Assembly (NCBI RefSeq): GCF_910592395.1
Contig: NC_088320.1
Span: 13,144,501 to 13,208,500 of the forward strand
DNA length: 64,000 bases
From: Lineus longissimus
Lineage: Eukaryota > Nemertea > Pilidiophora > Heteronemertea > Lineidae
Reading direction: 5' to 3'
Positions within the stretch are counted from its first letter, which is position 1; each line of letters starts with the position of its first letter. A program made the translations under genes and the position numbers. This document shows positions 11,901 to 21,244 of this stretch, in pieces. Below the pieces are notes generated by a model. It was not told the DNA's origin. It searched no databases and saw nothing but the letters and a program-made list of their open reading frames with translations.

Positions 11901-13764
11901 TTGTACTGAAACACATAGCTAAACCTAACATGCGATATATGGCTTCTGGTCTTGAAACTTCACGTGTATTGTCTAAGGCACGACTGAACTTTTTGAGTTT
12001 CTGATCAGGCGGAACCCCAAATTTTTGACTTTCAGTATCAATTTGTTTCAGCAGGCGACTGAGGCCACTCTCTCCTTTGGTTAAATACCCAAGAATGTAA
12101 GCTATGCATGCATATTCATCAAGTATGAACGATACATCCATGTTAGCCTGGTGTATTTGCAGGAGGCATGCATTGTAACTATTAGTATAAATATCACAGC
12201 AGTTGCGTTTTAGGAATACATCTGATCCTGTTTTTATTGATGATCGTAAAGCATTCAAATAATCAGTTTCAGACAGCCCTAATTGTTCTAAAAAGGCATC
12301 ATATGAAAGGTTAACTAATGAATGGGTACGAGGAGTTGTTTTTTTGGATTTATCATCCTGATATGTCTGCCTGATTAAGAATTTGCGAATTTTTTGCAAG
12401 TTAAAACGCCATTTCACAATTTCACTTGGTGGAATGGTGGCAGATGGGGCATCTAGGATCATGGTCGATTTCATGGGAAATTTTGGGAACTTAAAACGGC
12501 AAGAATCAATAACAAGTTGTTCGCCAATGGCTTTCCCATCAAGAGCGCCATGCCCTTCGTTGCTTTGAATGGTGATTTTCTTGGATTTTTTGCGACATGT
12601 AAATGTGTGATTGTGAGATTGATAAAATGATGCGTCGTGAAACAATACATGATTTGGTGAAGGCAATTGGCCAGTCATAATTTCATCAATGAATGATGTA
12701 CATGCTTTTTTTGATTTTTCAGTGCCATCATATTTTGGGGGCTTATTCCCATGTTCATCAACCAAAAATAATACTGAATGGCAGTGAGGTGCGCCTCTTT
12801 GTTGGAATTCTATTCTAAAGAAATAGTCTTCGACCTTGTATTTCCCAAACATTCCAGGAGTTTTGAACTGATTGAACAAGTATTTAATGCGATTGTTGAA
12901 GTGCATGACTGTATCAACCATATTACGTGACAGAAGTTGTCGTAATTGAGACTTTGATAATGAAGTGGGATCAAAATTGTCTATTGGTTTGTTTTGTTCT
13001 TTTTGCAATAACATTTTAATTAAATCATTCCAATGGGTTTCAGCTGCACTCATTGTCAAGAACAAATGTGGTGGTCCCAATTGCCTTATCATACCAATGA
13101 CCTTATTTTTGGCATGTTGGAAATAAGGGGAAGTTCCTCGGATTGTTTTGAAAGCTTTGTAACCGAGATCAGTCCTTTCAATGTCAGCCTTGTCAGCATT
13201 TTTTAAAAAATTAACGTTATACTTCTTGCGATTGACTTTGGATTTTCTGAAAAATGTGGCTATGGAACGTTTGATTTCCATTGTTTCTTTGACAATGTAC
13301 AAAAAGAACAGGTACGTGGTATCATTGCGAAATCTAGGGTCAATGCTGAGCATACGTTGTTTTACATAATTTGCAAATCCGACTTTCAGTGGTTGATATG
13401 TAGATATGTAGCCACCTGTCCCAGTTGGAAAAAGATGAGGAAATGCTTTCTCTTCCATAAAGTCAATACTGTCCCAATTAACAAATTTCCCATCGCTGCT
13501 TGGTGCAACTTCAATTTTTTCTTGCATTTCAGATGCTCTAGCACTTTTGTTGGTTTTTGACTTTAAACGCTGTTCATTGTCTATTATAGCATTAGCCATT
13601 TGATCTGTAACGCTAATATTGGTGTCAGCCCTTTTGAAACTGTCCAAAATTGTATCATCAGGCAGTTCTGTCAAATAGTGTGGGAGGTCATAATTGATTT
13701 CATGTTTGCCTTTGCTGTCTGATTCGTTGGATGGTTCAATGTACTTGTCTGACTTGGGCAATAA
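8977..13764 (-). CDS. Helentron Rep-helicase with C-terminal AP-like endonuclease
   Basis: About 1,595 residues. The Rep part shows FLTMSAAE (near residue 234), the HUH metal site in GAPHCHSVLF (His326/His328) and the paired tyrosines AYILGYLTK (Tyr555, Tyr559) that nick and join DNA. A PIF1-type helicase follows: Walker A GGRAGTGKT (894-902), Walker B CIDEVSM (about 981), GDFFQLPPV, and the C-terminal FYVAITRVKS. From about residue 1379 an endonuclease/exonuclease/phosphatase domain has NINGL, AETKL, GDLNID, DHVLL and SDHAAI, so its catalytic residues look intact. There is no ATG in the first 54 codons; the frame opens directly after the TAA at 13765-13767 that ends the OTU ORF. It is therefore probably the continuation of that ORF rather than an independent gene. 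Confidence 0.9.
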   Translation of the reverse strand, partial: LLPKSDKYIEPSNESDSKGKHEINYDLPHYLTELPDDTILDSFKRADTNISVTDQMANAIIDNEQRLKSKTNKSARASEMQEKIEVAPSSDGKFVNWDSIDFMEEKAFPHLFPTGTGGYISTYQPLKVGFANYVKQRMLSIDPRFRNDTTYLFFLYIVKETMEIKRSIATFFRKSKVNRKKYNVNFLKNADKADIERTDLGYKAFKTIRGTSPYFQHAKNKVIGMIRQLGPPHLFLTMSAAETHWNDLIKMLLQKEQNKPIDNFDPTSLSKSQLRQLLSRNMVDTVMHFNNRIKYLFNQFKTPGMFGKYKVEDYFFRIEFQQRGAPHCHSVLFLVDEHGNKPPKYDGTEKSKKACTSFIDEIMTGQLPSPNHVLFHDASFYQSHNHTFTCRKKSKKITIQSNEGHGALDGKAIGEQLVIDSCRFKFPKFPMKSTMILDAPSATIPPSEIVKWRFNLQKIRKFLIRQTYQDDKSKKTTPRTHSLVNLSYDAFLEQLGLSETDYLNALRSSIKTGSDVFLKRNCCDIYTNSYNACLLQIHQANMDVSFILDEYACIAYILGYLTKGESGLSRLLKQIDTESQKFGVPPDQKLKKFSRALDNTREVSRPEAIYRMLGLAMCFSTRTHKFVNVCKPNMRDGLMRPDIDTLDPDDNPFFNSIIDYYASRPDSLEKTSLAEFARDYNIHNTKSDQDEHDIYSHDDGITIEESGEALYMKNNKGTIKRRRRAAIIRYYLNKTDDQEIMRSMLLLFIPFRDEHAEIHNNTQYSLEQIFNRHTVAIEKMRQQFEPNREMLLKMTDAIENYSTMLEDDDDDCIDGDSNETYEKTETTSKNDINDYIQKASNNFQPAKYNVNNRQAVCEKIRNLNNDQRMIFDDIIERLNRSHSNKYKTPFYLYIGGRAGTGKTYLMKVIIEAAKILLMKSGDDLNKDTVLVMSPTATAAQLIGGHTIESAMGMYRNDDTEVLESFSNNHTLASKYSQVGLLCIDEVSMLGCRKLHNIHVQCEEIFGRSPKPFGNIPVLCTGDFFQLPPVGDSWIFNNFHRNSGVCFTAQNKWKQYFKVYNLNQKMRSLNDPGFSDLCDRIGLGPSSLTQEDTTLLQNRVQPCPEANNNDEFKHGRLAIIVINNKIRQNINESKLNILQTESATFMADDKAVNVDRFDKFTLLDLPYTKTGHLPTQLEVKVDCPVMLTVNMNKSDGLTNGARGYVVKFDINNQIIWVQFPTHIGKKTSAQAKTKHPLTYQSGCVPIAQMRATFKFNSKNVQHNVKIQRKQYPLILAYAITSHKAQGLTLNQVIIHFEDKSTTSTSRKAPPGSFYVAITRVKSLQNVYLASFNKLKMIVTDKSIAEELVDQIENRTHTMSKHFLHNKIFKYHDDSVSDEVKVIYLNINGLLHAKHIMDFNADFHLRNADIICLAETKLSNTIQSEDIIFPNFAIISRLDFSDNTMGMIILKRLNSSATCHIKSATNMIDYRTQFITCQINMSSLAFFYIHPAHSSTALKNNQPIIACNDIIMGDLNIDTKTMAGFHNLSKICKAHSKKIVLDAITHDEAQLDHVLLPENFPYLFHTAAFKNFYSDHAAITLRFSTTANSMIEINPQD

Positions 13765-16176
13765 TTAATCAACAAATTCTTCTGATTGGGGCATTGAGGC
13801 ATGAAGGCCTTCTGCTAGTTGATCTGTGTCATTTTGCTGATTCTTCCAATCATCTTGATTGGCAATGTCGTTCATTGTGGACTGCAGGAAATCATCAAGT
13901 TTTTCTTGATCAAGTTCAACATCGTGATATAATGGATTATGTATTTTTAAGTATTCAAAATAAGCGACAATTTTAGATTTGGAAACGATTTCTTCTACAT
14001 ATGCACCTTTGTATTCTGGTCTTCTTTTCAATGCTACTGGAATGAGATTTTGTTCAATTGGTAATATTTTGTCTAATGCTGTCTTGATTTGAGATTCCAC
14101 ACAAATCATTGGCCCATGAACTTTCAGTTCGCTAGCTCTTGGAATATTGGCAACACGAATGAAAGGAATTATTAACTTTAATAAATGAGCTTCACACTTA
14201 TTTAGTTTCATATCATCTTGAACAAGGTCATCAGGCAATGGTGGAACCAAGAAGTTGAATTTGTTTTCATTGCAAGGTGGGATGTTTCCTTTTTTTATTG
14301 TACGGCGACAGCTGGAACATATATAATACTGGCCATCAAATGATTTAGTGATTGGTTTTCCTGAGCTAGCATCATCATTCAATACTATGTGTTGCATTTG
14401 AGTGTCAGTGAAGGTGATTCTCTTCTGCAACTGTACAGGTCGTACACTTCCACGTGAATGGTATCTCAGGTCAGACACACAAATGTAACCAAGATGTGTC
14501 TTTGTGTGAATGTGCTTGGAAAGTTTTTTAATATATTTTGCTTTATCTGGGGTGTCACAATCCACGTTCTCAGGAATTGTTCCATTTAATGTCTCATCAG
14601 AAAAAATAAGTGGGGGATTGACTTTTTGCATCTGAGGAATTGTAGAGGGTACTTTAGCACGGTCATTTTTTGAAAAGCTTGGGGATCGCAACCGTTTTTT
14701 TGGATACATCTTTGATTCTTGATCAGTGTCATTTGTCTTTATCATGTCTTTCATTCTGCGCTCTGAAGCTTTCAGACGATCATCAAGGCGTTTAAAACGT
14801 GCATTTTTCTTTGGACTGCTCGAAAGTTTTTGCTTTAAGTAACTTGATCTGTTAAAATCTATAGCATGGAAAATATTGCTACCATCTTGCTTTAAATACA
14901 CTGCTCGTCGTTGTTGATTGCCTTTTGGGTTATGAAATCTGGATTCCGTAGAAGGTTCGAACATCTTCCATGCCCATTTGTTGGAGTAGCATTTATGGAA
15001 AACATAAATGCGAGTATCAAGCAATGATGCAGCTGCTGCAATTTCAATGTCGGAGCTGTTTGAGCCTTGTTGGCGTAACTTTCTGATATGATTTTGAAAT
15101 GTTTCAGGCTGCGATAAAAGATTGGAAAATTCTACCTCATGTCTCAATTCGTGTTGGATGATATGACGTTGCATCTGGTCAGCATGTTTGACAGAACCAG
15201 TGATTATGTAACTCAATGCTTGGCAAAATGATACATTGTTATCAGTAATTGCATGAGTTGCTATGGAAGTTATCGAATTTGACAAATGGGTGCAATGACC
15301 CATGTAATGAACCTCTGAGGTATAAGGCAATGCAAGTGTGTGACACTGCTGTTTTTGCCAGTTGTAATCAGGTGGCATGAATTTGTGTTGAATGATGTGA
15401 TGACCATCAATTAAAATGCTCGGTTGGACAGTTTTGACGTCACAATTTGTTCCTTGTACAAAATTGGCAGGGATCGTTACATTGGACAGAACTTCAAAAT
15501 GGACTCCACTTTCATTAGTCAAGTAAACACTTGGAAAACCCTCTTCATGAGAACAAGCTGATTTGTGATGGTGCCATGTATGTTTATCTGAACCATTTTG
15601 AACAGGACTATAAATATAAATATCTGTTCCCAAAAGGTAAGCTGCTGCGAATATTTCAGTTTCTGTTGCCCATATACCATTTTCAGCCATTTTGGATGAA
15701 GCCAAATACTCTGTTGGTGTACACTCTGGTAAGAATGTGGGCAATTTGTCAAGACATTGACAGACCAGATCACGGAATACACGATGAAAACATTCAAAAC
15801 CTGTCACCACATATGAAATACAACGGAAAAAGCAGTTACCATCCCCAACAATCCTGCGAATTTGACATGGTATGGAATTATTCAATACGATTGGTGGCAA
15901 TGTCGCATTGCCATAAAATGGAGTCTTGATCATTTCTGCATTTACACCAATCATGAATGGTAATAATTTATCTAATAATTGTTGTTGCCATTGTTTGGTA
16001 GGGGGAATGAATAGAAATTGTTTTCGAGTGTTTCTTTCAGGAACCTCAATGACACCATCACTGTCAAATCGATCAATGTCATGGGAAACAATTCTTGGTA
16101 ATTTTGGAACAGGATCTGTTGAGTTTTGCTTGAGGCGTCTTTTATAACTGTTTACTGTTGATGCTGATTGGTCCAT
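13765..16176 (-). CDS. OTU cysteine-protease / DUF6570 N-terminal part of the Helentron polyprotein
   Basis: I chose the ATG at 16176 (AAAATGG context), giving 803 residues; the frame is open to about 16220. The OTU domain has Asp and Cys in GDGNCFF (about residues 111-117) and His in GVHFEVL (near 226). A second OTU-like copy (about 310-450) keeps the fold signature and a His (IFHAIDF), but has Val where the nucleophilic Cys should be (TDNNVSF), so it looks like a pseudo-protease. A basic linker follows, then a cysteine-bearing DUF6570-like region (CSSCRRTIKKG ... LKLIIPFIRVANIPR) that in other Helitrons directly precedes Rep. It ends at TAA, in frame with the Rep ORF. OTU function in Helentrons is not established; deubiquitination is the family activity. 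Confidence 0.85.
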   Translation of the reverse strand: MDQSASTVNSYKRRLKQNSTDPVPKLPRIVSHDIDRFDSDGVIEVPERNTRKQFLFIPPTKQWQQQLLDKLLPFMIGVNAEMIKTPFYGNATLPPIVLNNSIPCQIRRIVGDGNCFFRCISYVVTGFECFHRVFRDLVCQCLDKLPTFLPECTPTEYLASSKMAENGIWATETEIFAAAYLLGTDIYIYSPVQNGSDKHTWHHHKSACSHEEGFPSVYLTNESGVHFEVLSNVTIPANFVQGTNCDVKTVQPSILIDGHHIIQHKFMPPDYNWQKQQCHTLALPYTSEVHYMGHCTHLSNSITSIATHAITDNNVSFCQALSYIITGSVKHADQMQRHIIQHELRHEVEFSNLLSQPETFQNHIRKLRQQGSNSSDIEIAAAASLLDTRIYVFHKCYSNKWAWKMFEPSTESRFHNPKGNQQRRAVYLKQDGSNIFHAIDFNRSSYLKQKLSSSPKKNARFKRLDDRLKASERRMKDMIKTNDTDQESKMYPKKRLRSPSFSKNDRAKVPSTIPQMQKVNPPLIFSDETLNGTIPENVDCDTPDKAKYIKKLSKHIHTKTHLGYICVSDLRYHSRGSVRPVQLQKRITFTDTQMQHIVLNDDASSGKPITKSFDGQYYICSSCRRTIKKGNIPPCNENKFNFLVPPLPDDLVQDDMKLNKCEAHLLKLIIPFIRVANIPRASELKVHGPMICVESQIKTALDKILPIEQNLIPVALKRRPEYKGAYVEEIVSKSKIVAYFEYLKIHNPLYHDVELDQEKLDDFLQSTMNDIANQDDWKNQQNDTDQLAEGLHASMPQSEEFVD

Positions 16177-16279
16177 TTTTGATTTAAAGAAGGGTTTCAA
16201 TTGTATATAATGAATATTTTGCTGCAGATGGTATCATTGAATGCAAAAATTGTGAGAAATGTTTACACTGAATAACTAC

Positions 16280-17175
16280 CTAGTCTGAAGTTTTGACGGT
16301 GTTGATGGCTGAGGAGGCGCTTGGCTGCTGCTTGCCTTTGGTTCATCATTACTGCAAAATAAAGTAACTTATAAACCACTCATGAATACACAGTCAACCT
16401 TGTTGATATTGATGCTATAATGATGTCATTCCGTTACACCATCCTTTTCATAGCAGAAATTTGATATTTGTAATCGCCATGTTGATTAGTTGTCGTGAAA
16501 GCGTCATCAATGAACATGCATGAAACAATGAAGCTACACATGATTTGCAAAACAAGAAAATATTCTTCCCATTCTATTTTGACACAATGACTATAGAGAA
16601 ATCAAAATATTGTTATCATGATCATAATATGGCTTTCCATAACTTCAAATTATGAAATGAATTGCAATGCATTTCACTGGTTTAAACATTGTTAAGATGC
16701 TTAGGAATTTCTGATTTTCTTACCTCTCAGCCATCTTGTGTGGCAAGTCTAAAACCTCTTCATCGTCTGGTTTGCTGGAAAAGAATATCAGAATTAGTAT
16801 AAAATCGATTGAATTAATCTTACCTGGCAGACAAAGAACATTAAGATATACTGTATAAAAGAAAGCAAGGGGCTATGACAATTCTAACATGGAGTCAATG
16901 ATACAAGCTACATAGTTATACTGGAGTCGATTTACAACAACATAATCCTTTGGTAAGAAACTCATGCTGCTTATGTTTCATCATAGTGAATATTTGCTGC
17001 ATGTAGAAATGTACGCAAGTTCATCTTCATTGTTTAGCTTACATAAAGTTATCAATTCTTTGAGAAGTGTACAGATAAAAAGAATTAGGTTGAATAATAC
17101 CTGTGTGACTCTGCAGTCGTCGAAAGTTTAACACTCTTCCTTGGCATGATTGCACTTGATGCTGATGAAAATAAT
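16280..17175 (-). CDS. Three short exons with consistent phase upstream of the Helentron ORFs
   Basis: Three segments are bounded by good splice signals on the minus strand: 17175-17101 (acceptor TTTTTTTACAG, donor GTATTA), 16774-16724 (acceptor TTTTCCAG, donor GTAAGA) and 16351-16280 (acceptor TTTTGCAG, donor GTAGTT). Their lengths (75, 51, 72) are multiples of three and one frame stays open: MPRKSVKLSTTAES, KPDDEEVLDLPHK, then a Ser/Pro-rich tail. They may encode a disordered N-terminal leader of the OTU ORF, with an unclear last junction, or the C-terminus of the DUF4326 gene, although the obvious phase from that exon does not match. No domain is recognised. Confidence 0.5.
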
Positions 17176-17206
17176 CTGTAAAAAAATAGTACATGTTAGT
17201 ACTTGT

Positions 17207-17317
17207 AACCATTGTTCCAATTTCATGCCTTTTACATTGATGACAAACATTTTCCTGAAGTAGAAATGAACAGCATGAGCATCATCACCACAACCTGGAA
17301 CAGCGCACTTCACTATT
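17207..17317 (-). repeat. Duplicated first exon of the DUF4326 gene (orphan copy)
   Basis: These 111 bases repeat 17686-17796 almost exactly, including the start MKCAVPGCGDDAHAVHFYF. After the duplicated part the frame runs into non-homologous sequence (VLTCTIFLQ), so this copy lacks the DUF4326 domain. The two copies lie 479 bases apart in direct orientation. Confidence 0.85.
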
Positions 17318-17398
17318 TAAAATGCATTGTTGAATGAACACCTGTATGAAAATGTATGAAGATAAAGCAATGGAAAATAAGATTGTTAGAGCGTTTAC

Positions 17399-17792
17399 AT
17401 TGTCGTGGTGATCCAAAGTCTCCAACGTATTCCATGTGAAGCTTAACGAGGACATGAGCATGACATGGCAGAGGGTGGCACCAACAGCCCAGCACTTTAC
17501 CAGTTAACTCTGGTAGAAATGGAACTAAGTTTTGACGTGCATATATTTCAAATTTTTGGCACACTTCTTCCCTGGTGAGGGGCCCCATTTTGAATGGATT
17601 GCCCCACCTGCCTGCCCCCGGTTTGTTATAGTTTGGAACTAGTTTCTCTATGTTCCTCCCGACATAAACATGTCTTTCATCCTGCAACCATTGTTCCAAT
17701 TTCATGCCTTTTACATTGATGACAAACATTTTCCTGAAGTAGAAATGAACAGCATGAGCATCATCACCACAACCTGGAACAGCGCACTTCAC
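17399..17792 (-). CDS. DUF4326-domain protein near the Helentron 5' side
   Basis: From ATG at 17792 the frame stays open to 17313; a probable donor (AAT/GTAAAC) at 17399 gives a 131-residue exon. Residues 1-37 carry a compact CX4CX4HX2H arrangement (CAVPGCGDDAHAVH). Residues 38-125 match DUF4326: YVGRN, then GRWGNPF, then the signature LGCWCHPLPCHAHVLV near the C-terminus. DUF4326 proteins are mostly known from phages, bacteria and scattered eukaryotes; their function is undefined to my knowledge. The gene is co-oriented with and about 1.6 kb upstream of the Helentron ORFs and may be a passenger or accessory gene. A host gene beside the insertion is the alternative. Confidence 0.7.
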
Positions 17793-17794
17793 TA

Positions 17795-18035
17795 TTAGTA
17801 AACAACCACCACAAACTCAACAATGGCAGAATGATACTGATCATAACAGCTTTTGTTCTTTCTATGATGTGTACTTCTTGCCATCATTACTTATAATTGT
17901 AATAATTTCATTCATTAGTAAACAACCACCACAAACTCAACAATGGCAGAATGATACTGATCATAACAGCTTTTGTTATTTCTATGATGTGTACTTCTTG
18001 CCATCACTACTTATAATTGTAATAATTTCATTCAT
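17795..18035. repeat. Tandem duplication, 2 x about 121 bp
   Basis: AGTAAACAACCACCACAAAC begins two adjacent, almost identical copies (17796 and 17916). The block separates the DUF4326 exon from a further candidate exon upstream. Confidence 0.85.
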
Positions 18036-18058
18036 TATCTTACAGCAGTAACACTTAC

Positions 18059-18121
18059 CAATTTGAAAGAGGATAAACTCACTGGATAAAATGGACTGTA
18101 GTACAGATGATATTGTTGAAC
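18059..18121 (-). other. Candidate non-coding or 5' exon
   Basis: A 63-base segment on the minus strand has a good acceptor (ATTGTTTCAG) and donor (GTAAGTGT). A further isolated donor (AAACTG/GTAAGTTTC) ends a candidate exon at 19020. Together they suggest a spliced transcript starting near 19.1 kb and running through the DUF4326 gene toward the Helentron ORFs. Confidence 0.4.
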
Positions 18122-18266
18122 CTGAAACAATAATGAACGTTTTATAACATTGAAACATCTGCTAGATAAATGCTTGCATGTTTCCGAACCATTGCATGAT
18201 TAAATCATAATGTTGTGGCACAAAAGGTAAATTGGCAACCAGGGCATAAGGTTTTTCACTCGGAAT

Positions 18267-18890
18267 CTATGAACAGCTTCTGACTCTACAATTTTTTGAT
18301 AAAAAGGGAGGCTGTTGATAAGATAGGTACAGGAGGCCTATGCCCAAGCAATAGTTGATAAACCTGGAGAGAAAAAAGCTAATTGACATTAACTTGCAAT
18401 GACTGGTTAAATCATGCCAAGCATCCAAAATGATTGCATCAGCCACGACCATGCGGCATGTCCGCAGCGCATGCATAATCCGTGATGCACGTCTTACACA
18501 TGTCATGCATGTAAACTTAGATCATGCTCAGATCACGAGCTCCATCCAAGAAGCGCATGCATAATCCGTGATGCACGTCTTACACATGTCATGCATGTAA
18601 ACCTATGAACAGCTTCTGACTCTACAATTTTTTGATAAAAAGGGAGGCTGTTGATAAGATGGTACAGGAGGCCTATGCCCAAGCAATAGTTGATAAACCG
18701 GGAGAGAAAAAGCTAATTGACATTAACTTGCAATGACTGGTTAAATCATTCCAAGCATCCAAAATGATTGCATCAGCCACGACCATGCGGCATGTCCGCA
18801 GCGCATGCATAATCCGTGATGCACGTCTTACACATGTCATGCATGTAAACCTAGATCATGCTCAGATCACGAGCTCCATCCAAGAAGTAA
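18267..18890. repeat. Direct repeat of about 290 bp (two copies, plus a partial third)
   Basis: TATGAACAGCTTCTGACTC starts copies at about 18267 and 18604 that run through CATGTCATGCATGTAAAC. A partial third copy of the last 48 bases lies at 18555-18602. The block is rich in short palindromes such as GCATGC and ACATGT. No ORF is evident. Confidence 0.8.
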
Positions 18891-19212
18891 ACAACTGCCT
18901 ATAACTCAACAATAAACGAATGAAACACATCATGATATCATTTGTAACATCTATAACTCGTACTTGACATAATCGTGAAAATCGAAATCATTTCAGTAAT
19001 TGCAGTCAGTGAAACTTACCAGTTTTGACAAGACAAAAACTCGATGCCGCAGTAGTAATGGCTGCTCGCAAACAAAGGCTGGCAGTCAGTGAAACATTAG
19101 ATTGGTACCCGATCCCTCCGCAAGATGGCGAGAACCAATCAGAACTCTGGCGAGAACCAATCAGAACTCCACTGTTAATAGAGATAGCTATTAATATTTC
19201 TCCAGTTTTGCT

Positions 19213-20301
19213 GATGAAATCAAGTCAATAGACAATACAACTTATTACGGCATCAAAAACTAAAAGCTTGAAGGCTTTTTAATAAAGTTAAATAATTACC
19301 AGATTTACCTCATTCCCTACAGACGAAATAAAAATCGTAATGCTTCGTAGTGTAAATCTTACCCTGTTCCCTGCAAGTACCAAAAACCCTCTAAACTCTT
19401 TGATCAAAATTGCCGAAATCGCTATTTCTGGACCATTATGTGCTCTGATCATATAAGGGGACAGGCCTAGACATAACTACTAAAATGTTGAGACCTCTTG
19501 CACTAAAATTGGTTTTGTAATTGCTGAGTGAATGGACCGACAAAAAAAAGGAGTGATGAATATAATGGAGAACTTGATGAAATCAAGTCAATAGACAATA
19601 CAACTTATTACGGCATCAAAAACTAAAAGCTTGAAGGCTTTTTAATAAAGTTAAATAATTACCAGATTTACCTCATTCCCTACAGACGAAATAAAAATCG
19701 TAATGCTTCGTAGTGTAAATCTTACCCTGTTCCCTGCAAGTACCAAAAACCCTCTAAACTCTTTGATCAAAATTGCCGAAATCGCTATTTCTGGACCATT
19801 ATGTGCTCTGATCATATAAGGGGACAGGCCTAGACATAACTACTAAAATGTTGAGACCTCTTGCACTAAAATTGGTTTTGTAATTGCTGAGTGAATGGAC
19901 CGACAAAAAAAAGGAGTGATGAATATAATGGAGAACTTGATGAAATCAAGTCAATAGACAATACAACTTATTACGGCATCAAAAACTAAAAGCTTGAAGG
20001 CTTTTTAATAAAGTTAAATAATTACCAGATTTACCTCATTCCCTACAGACGAAATAAAAATCGTAATGCTTCGTAGTGTAAATCTTACCCTGTTCCCTGC
20101 AAGTACCAAAAACCCTCTAAACTCTTTGATCAAAATTGCCGAAATCGCTATTTCTGGACCATTATGTGCTCTGATCATATAAGGGGACAGGCCTAGACAT
20201 AACTACTAAAATGTTGAGACCTCTTGCACTAAAATTGGTTTTGTAATTGCTGAGTGAATGGACCGACAAAAAAAAGGAGTGATGAATATAATGGAGAACT
20301 T
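19213..20301. repeat. Tandem triplication of a 363-bp LINE 3' tail
   Basis: GATGAAATCAAGTCAATAGAC begins copies at 19213, 19576 and 19939, exactly 363 bases apart, with no difference that I can see between them. The last copy joins the 3' end of the minus-strand LINE fragment, whose ORF reads into it, so the unit is the distal ORF2/3' end of that LINE. Confidence 0.9.
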
Positions 20302-21002
20302 GTTGAAGTTCCTCAATAGGAGTATTTCGAATTGAGCTGGTATTAATATTTTTGGTGTTGCCATTCAGTGTGTGTGTAGTGTAATAGGTCAGTACATCCA
20401 TCCTGTATCCCCAGCCGTTCAAAATCGCATAGCACAACTCTGTCTTCGTCTGAGGAGGGGGTAGTCCGTCTCCTTGGTATAGACTGCATAGTGCCAATAT
20501 CAGATTCCCTCGATCCTTCTCAAGAGATGGGCATGTGACTAGAAAGTGTGGGGCATCTTCCTCTTCCGAGCGACATAATGGGCATTGGGGATCAACCTCT
20601 TGCTTGTTGAAGCGTACTCTGTCCTGTCGTAGGCCAAATCTACCAACCAGGAGTCTCGCTCTTGTAGTTGCCTCTGTAACTAGATACTGCTTTCCTTTAC
20701 AAGCTTGCCACAGAGGGTGGGGGCGACCTATCCATACCTGGTCGAGGATCATCCATTGGAGGGTCTTTCTGGCTTGAGCTTCAGAAACTAAGGCGTTGGT
20801 CCACGAGTCCTTAATCAACATGATGGTGTTATCTTTCCAGTGGCATTTCTTCCAGGGGTGTTGAAGTGCCTGGTGGATGTTGATGCCATACTTTTCGGCT
20901 GTTTTACATATCTTGTTAAACCAGCTCTTCGAGGTATCTGATTTAAGAGACAGTTGTCTTTGCGCGACTTGCCATAGGGGATTATTTCTGTCGAGTCTCC
21001 AC
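20162..21002 (-). pseudogene. Non-LTR retrotransposon ORF2, C-terminal fragment
   Basis: On the minus strand, 20821-20162 encodes 219 residues with the zinc-knuckle-like motif CPLCRSEEEDAPHFLVTC typical of the C-terminus of LINE reverse-transcriptase proteins. Further LINE-like coding (NKICKTAEKYG, HPWKKCHWKD) continues in another frame up to 21002, so at least one frameshift is present. There is an abrupt change to the segmental duplication at 21003. Reverse transcriptase and endonuclease domains are missing. It cannot transpose on its own. Confidence 0.7.
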
Positions 21003-21244
21003 TACCAGTGAAAAAAGAAAACGATCGTGACCATTGGCCCAGGGAAGGGTGTTTCATCTCTACCAGTGACACACTGATGTTTTGGGAATCCCCATTTCTT
21101 GCTACACAAGAGTTGAATACAATGTACTGGCTTTGTTTGGAGGAAAATCTTCCATTTCTAGTAGAACTTCGGTGGCTTAACACTCATCTCTCACAATAAA
21201 TTGCAGAAAAATGGTTGCTTACTGATAGTACACAGGCAAAAGTT

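Larger units (their letters stand above)
7755..16200 (-). mobile_element. Helentron (Helitron2)-type rolling-circle transposon, coding core
   Basis: Three minus-strand ORFs lie in one direction: OTU/DUF6570, then Rep-PIF1 helicase-endonuclease, then RPA-like. A HUH Rep fused to a PIF1-type helicase defines Helitrons; the C-terminal AP-like endonuclease and an OTU protease place this copy with Helentrons. I could not fix the termini. The 5' end lies above 16.2 kb and the 3' end below 7.75 kb, possibly including the 177-bp array. Total length is at least 8.4 kb. Confidence 0.9.

Noticed and set aside
13759-13761. TTG start for the Rep-helicase ORF
   Set aside because: TTG starts are not usual in animals; the frame is continuous with the upstream ORF except for one stop.
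8341-16147. Many plus-strand ORFs of 60-130 codons across the Helentron
   Set aside because: They are antisense shadows of the three long minus-strand ORFs.
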